Source: Ptychodera flava (Eukaryota > Hemichordata > Enteropneusta > Ptychoderidae). From it: a DNA stretch of 64,000 bases. The stretch is taken from assembly GCF_041260155.1 (NCBI RefSeq), contig NC_091935.1, positions 44,724,303 through 44,788,302 on the forward strand, read 5' to 3'. The notes below the pieces were generated by a model that made no database searches, was not told the DNA's origin, and worked only from the letters and a program-made list of their open reading frames with translations. Shown piece by piece: positions 59,001 through 64,000 of the stretch; the first letter of the stretch is position 1; each line of letters begins with the position of its first letter. The translations under genes and the position numbers were made by a program.

Positions 59001-60412
59001 GGGGCTTAACATGCAACCTTGTCTTGTTCCTATATTACATTGAAAATAGTCTGTTAAACCTTCTGCACATCGTACACATGCACTTAACTGAGAATACATT
59101 GACCGCAACACTTAGAGAATTTTGCCATGTATTCCATACGAAATCAATCTGTGCCACAGAAGATCGTGATCGACTCGGTCAAAAGCCTTGGAGAAATCAA
59201 TGAAAAATACATATAGTCGACCAACTTTCACTGATAAATATTTCTGAAAAAAGGACTGCAGACAAAAAATTTTATCAGTTGTACAGTAGCCTTTACTGAA
59301 ACCTGCTTGTGCTTCTACAATTTTATTATTTTCCTCAGCCCAAGCAACTAGCCTTTGATTTAGAATTTTCGTAAAAAATCTTACTACAAACAGACAGTAA
59401 TGAAATTCCTCTACAATTTGAAACGTCATCATGTGAACCCTTTATGGAAGGGAAATATTATCCCTTGCACCATTCAGCGGGATATTCACCTGAATCCATA
59501 ATGCAATTAAATAAATTACAGAGAAATGGTGATGGAAAATCGACAGTATTTTTAAAAATCTCGGCGAAGAATCCGTCTTGACCAGCGGCTTTATTATTTT
59601 TAAAACTTTTTAATCGCCGCATGAATTTCATGTTCAGATATACCCTGCTTTACTGATAAAGGAACATCTTCAGAACACAACTTACAGAAAAAGTCGTGTG
59701 CTTCGATGACGTTTTTCACGCAATTACGAAATTCAACATCAATAGATATGTTACCAACACTATTTAACAAAGTATGGAAATATTTAAACCAATCAGAGGG
59801 TGAAATAACAGAAAGTGTGGTATTTTTTCTAACACCCCGTAACCTTTCTTCCCAAAAACCTTTAGAATCATTGCGTGACTTAATAATTAACTGCTGTTTT
59901 TGACGTTCTTGATAGGCAGTTAGTTTTTCCCTACAAAGACTTTTAAATTTATTTCTTAAATCTTTGTAATTTACCAGATCACTGAACTTATTGGAACGCC
60001 TAAATTTTTGTAGCAAAATTAAGTTTTCTTTTTTCATTTCCGAACAGTCTGCATCCCACCATGGTTTGTTGTGACTTTTACCAGGACACTTCACACCCCC
60101 TACTTTACATTTTAGTGAACCAAATACTACTTCAAGAATGTTGTTGAACAAGTGAAGAGCTTCATTGACATTCATTTCTACTGATAACTCTGTATTGAAA
60201 TCGTTAAACATTCCAGAAGAAACAGCATCTTGAAGTTGTGTACGTAATGTGTCAAATTCCTCATTATTCCATTTATATTTATAATATGGTGCTACATTCA
60301 TAGCACCAAGAGATTTCGAAAAAAAAATGAGATAAACAGTGAGGGAATGACAATTCACATTCAACAGGGAAGTGATCGAAAAAGTCAAGTGTACCAAGAT
60401 TTATCTGCATTG
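56063..60412 (-). mobile_element. 5'-truncated LINE, interrupted by a TIR element
   Basis: On the minus strand: the last APE endonuclease motif ('DHFPVECEL', about 60350-60380) starts the copy. A linker follows (60397-59600). Then RT with 'FIDFSKAFDRVDHDLLWHRL' (about 59140-59200), 'GTRQGCMLSPFLFSLFINEL' (about 58970-59030) and a YADD box (58884-58895). Past the insertion at 56828-58632 the C-terminus continues with 'AVIVPIICYGSEVWRYE' (about 56690) and a long tail to about 56113. Frameshifts occur at 59432/59600 and 56451/56533. The family is uncertain. Confidence 0.78.
56828..58632. mobile_element. 1.8-kb TIR element nested in the LINE
   Basis: AATCCATGGCATTATTAGGC at 56828 matches the inverse of 58607-58628 (AATCCGTGGCATTATTAGGC) and runs on as 'CAACC.(A/T)ATTT'. 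The LINE reading resumes on either side. I could not settle the target duplication. The interior has CpG-rich sequence and some open pieces (for example 58090-58461) of no known family. Confidence 0.72.
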
Positions 60413-60462
60413 ATTATGAATAGCTTCTCTGTTCTACTTTGCCTTACAATGCAGATAAATCT
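60397..60462. repeat. Hairpin at the 5' end of the LINE
   Basis: AGATTTATCTGCATTG (60397-60412) is inverted at 60447-60462 around a 34-nt loop. Confidence 0.9.
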
Positions 60463-60764
60463 AGCCTTTTAAACAAGCGTTCCGAGTTGGTCTCCAAGTG
60501 CCGACACGAAAACAAATTTTACTTGTCAAATTTCAATCCAACCCACAACACCAAATGGTTTGACCCAACCTGATACTTATATGTAAGCACCTGAAGCAAA
60601 TTTCACACAATAAAATCTACCTATCTGACGATCGCGTGTATGCATGAAACTCGAGTAATAGGTACCAAACATACTTGATGTGTTCTCATATTTATTGTAA
60701 TATTGCTCTGCATCCCTGCATCGAGCACTTTATAGCCCTCTGAGAAGATACAAACAAGTTTTGG

Positions 60765-60923
<159 letters not shown>

Positions 60924-61678
60924 GCCATATATACATACGATTTGGACTTCGTCGTCAGCCATTACTACAATGCCAATGCATTTCCTTCGCTGTCGTTTGT
61001 CAATACCGATATCATGCACTAAACGCAAATAGTGGAAAACCAAAGGAAAACGAAATCTTGAACGACGAAGTTTTCACTCCTAAAACCGTTTGTTGCGGCT
61101 ATACAGAAATAAAAGAAGTTTTGATATTTATCGGCTTCAAGTTATTCGGTGAACGATTGCGATAGAGCGTAAAGATACCCACAGTATCAAACTGGCATTG
61201 ACGCATCGGCTAAATTTTTGACTTGTTCTGTTCTCACCATTCCGGACGGAAAGGATGATAAACTTTACCAGTGTACACTGTAATAAGTCTATATAAAGTG
61301 AAAATAAACGATGCAACCAAGCCAAATATGCTCGGTTTGACAACCATATTGATACAGTAACCTAAAGTGAATTCTGCTCGAATCACCAAATCAGGACCGG
61401 AGAGGTACAACCATAGAAAAGGTATGAATATGTACTGCCTTTTTCACGGGTCTCTCTTTCACCTCATAAATTTTATCGAAAGAAATGTTAACAAAATGAA
61501 GGCATTTCATCTCGTGTTTGCCTACAGCACGATATGTCTATTATTCGATTGAAAATGTAGAATTTTGACCCCAGTAGGCCTACTTTGCGCTAAAATGTAA
61601 ACTTTTGACCCAAGATTTACGGGAACATTGTGGAGTATGTACTATATAGTTAGAAAGTGGAGAGACTGTGTCGATCTA

Positions 61679-61741
61679 CTACCCCTACCATGGGGACCCG
61701 ATGATGCATAGCGCATCATCGGGTCCCCATGGTAGGGGTAG
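61679..61741. repeat. Hairpin, 29-bp perfect stem, 5-nt loop
   Basis: CTACCCCTACCATGGGGACC plus nine bases (61679-61707) is exactly inverted at 61713-61741. Confidence 0.97.
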
Positions 61742-63752
61742 TTCGGCGTGTTTTTGTGGGGGAGGTGCCCTTGTTTCTGTACGAACGCAGCCATAACATT
61801 TCTTGCCGGGCTTTTTCTGTGGGTCTGGAACGTCACGGCTTGCGTGATTCCAAGTAATCAGTGAGAAAGCACACGCGCAGCCAATTAACCCATTAACAGT
61901 ATCAGTTGTCTTGGCGCTGACAACGTCGATGGTGAGCCGTACACACATGACCAATGGGACACAAGGGATCTCTCTTACGGTGGTGTGGCCGGCATTCTGT
62001 AGCTGTAAACCGCCCCGTGAAAACTTATGAGGTATACAAGGTACATATCTTTCATTCACTGCTGGAAGCTTTCTGATTACGAATACTGCCGCGCGCAGCG
62101 GTGAAACTAATTCCTTGCAGCTCTACGCCTATTAGTGTGCAAACTGAGTGAGACCTAAGTTCAACAATAATTACTTTCATCTACAACGTTATCATAATTC
62201 CTTGACGATTGCTAACGACATTCTCAGAATGGCGGCTCTTATGCTGTCCTTTAGGCTTTGGCAATTACCGAAAATCATTTCCGAAAAACGCCAACACATT
62301 TAGTTGCATTTTGATGTAATGCAAACTGGATATTTCGCGTTTCCAATTTCTGTACATGTATTGGTTTACCGATCTTAGATTAACCAGATTACTGAAGAAC
62401 CCTATCATCATCATCATTGGCAAGGCACCAACCATCTTCAGAAGCAGTTCCGAATCATTCGTCTTGTCGGGCATCGTCGGCTGCTGCCGAATGAGGATAA
62501 ATTTCAATCCCATCAAAATCTTTCTTTTGGAGATTATTGACAACTATAGGCCTATTGTGTGCACAAATGTTGCGGTGTATCGGAAAAATAATGCCATCGT
62601 ATAAATTTTAGCACTGTCCACAGGCTCAAATTGTCATAAAACTCTCGCTAAATTTCGAGCAAGTTCTAATTACGTTGTGAATCAAATCACTGTGATTGGT
62701 ACTACGAATACATTCTTACCATACACCAGCAATTATAATTCGAAGGATATGAGAATTTGATATTCGTTTCATTTTGTGAGCTGTGCAGTAATGTATTTAA
62801 CATTTTTGTCACTTGATACAAATTACAATTCTTATGGTTACCTTTTAATATCTCCCCATTGCCAAGTTTCCATACCGGCATTGCATCGTCCGTACTCGGC
62901 AAGATAACACTCTAAGCAATATTTCGCTTTAATGAAAGGCGAGACTTTATTAACTAAGGTAAAATACCATGATTGACCGTGTACTGACGATTATCGTTCG
63001 TTCTTGTGTTAGTACTAGCATGTCCTCTGAGATTACCCCATTGTTTATCTGGTCTGGACAATCAGAACTTTCTTTCGCATATAAGTAGGCGCTACACAGC
63101 TAGCACAACAGAGGAAGCCAGTGCATGGCCAGACGGCTACATACAATTATTGCAGCTAGTAAGGGAGGATTTGTCTCAGACAGTTGATAGTACTCTAATG
63201 TAATCAACTTGCGAGAATGCTTTAAGACAGTCAAGTTGCCTTGGTTTATAACCAAAGAACGAAGATTTATATTTTTCAGCTAGTTTTAGCTAAATAGCGA
63301 AATCGAAATATGGCATGTTAAATCATAGACCCTATGGTTGAATAAATAACGGAAGTAAGCGAAGGAAAACATTAATTAGCTGTAAATAAACATTATATTA
63401 CCATGCCCTGCCCGTCGCATTTTGATTGGTCGAGCTGAACCACGTGACTGACCACAAATACACAGTAATGGTTTGTTTACATGCCCGTGAATATGAATAA
63501 TAAGATTAACAACTCAAAGTATCGTAACTTTACAGCTCAAACGTAAATCACAATCAATCACAAAATAAAATGGAGCACTTGCAGGTCAAGTTGAGATACT
63601 TTTTTCTGAAAACATCAGCTCCAGATTTGCCAATTTTTACAGCGCGTGTGACAGTGCATCGAGTATTGCTCAGTTTCTGGGGCCCCGTTGTCGTTCGCTC
63701 CGGAAATTTTCGCAAATTTTGACGGTTTTCTCGGGTTCGCTGATAATATAAT

Positions 63753-63925
63753 GGAAATAACAGACTCCGCTCTGACCAATAACGTTTATTTGTGGGCGCG
63801 GGCTCGAGGAAAGCCAAATTAACGGGCTCGGCTTAATGGTCAGCGCCTCGCCGTTAATTTTTGGCTTTCCTCTCGCCCTTGCCCACAAATAAACGTTAAT
63901 GGTCAGCGCGTCGCCCGTTATTTCT
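63753..63925. repeat. Imperfect foldback, arms of about 70 bp
   Basis: 'AACGTTTATTTGTGGGC' and 'GAGGAAAGCCAAA' on the left (from 63781) are inverted on the right (to 63898). The outer parts ('GAAATAAC', 'CTGACCA') pair with mismatches. It probably is a foldback MITE. Confidence 0.8.
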
Positions 63926-64000
63926 ATATTAGCTGTAACTTTAGACTAAATTTTCACTACTCTGTTTCAATGTATCAACTACAGAATTTTACTATAATTT

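Noticed and set aside
61685..62059. 124-codon minus-strand frame with a Cys pair, possible piggyBac-type zinc end
   Set aside because: Part of it is the 61679-61741 hairpin; no further transposase motif.

Overview
The window looks like a piece of an invertebrate deuterostome genome (hemichordate/echinoderm or lancelet grade). The reasons are: a multi-exon receptor gene with mostly phase-1 introns and GT-AG boundaries, animal-specific Ig, EGF, FN3 and RPTP-type extracellular modules, several LINE lineages, many TIR elements, and scattered copies of the palindrome TAGGCCTA. The taxon is an inference. No bacterial, organellar or viral genes are seen.

The only host gene I can assemble lies on the + strand from 7407 to 46875. 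Nineteen exons join in phase into about 1067 residues; the signal-peptide exon is missing and should lie upstream. Domain order is: Ig-like (7407-7715), Ig-like (9183-9434), four Tie-like EGF repeats (15222-19113), a third Ig-like exon (21845-22120), FN3 (22820-23149), FN3 split over 23547-23617 and 39542-39785, FN3 split over 40867-40973 and 41392-41581, an RPTP-type membrane-proximal domain with a basic furin-like site (42224-43127), a stalk exon (45401-45446), a transmembrane helix (45791-45905) and a short tail (46054-46875). The tail has no kinase or phosphatase domain. It carries two YxN motifs and ends in a tyrosine pair with the spacing of an ITAM (YTGL, nine residues, YTSL, each with Glu at Y-3). 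The third Ig exon has two compensating one-base indels. Introns hold decayed copies of two EGF exons.

Most of the rest is transposable elements, often nested. A 15.9-kb intron that splits the second FN3 domain contains a 6.8-kb DNA transposon with long inverted, internally repeated ends and a broken transposase (Academ-like is the best guess). Next to it is a decayed Tx1/L1-like LINE (about 32.56-39.25 kb, minus strand) that has itself taken a TTAA-flanked element and a CpG-rich TIR element. Four related TIR elements of 1.2-1.85 kb (3486, 12934, 51318, 54208) have GGG termini with G-runs; three are flanked by TTA duplications, as expected of PIF/Harbinger. One sits inside a 313-bp tandem array whose units contain a tRNA-like Pol III promoter on the minus strand, and sister units show the empty site. 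Other LINE remnants lie at 2.76-5.47, 19.4-20.6, 48.5-48.9 and 56.1-60.4 kb, the last interrupted by a 1.8-kb TIR element.

Structural repeats are dense: a two-copy higher-order minisatellite (9.55-11.01 kb), several long microsatellites, and at least seven near-perfect hairpins with short loops. From 47 kb to the right end I found no host gene.
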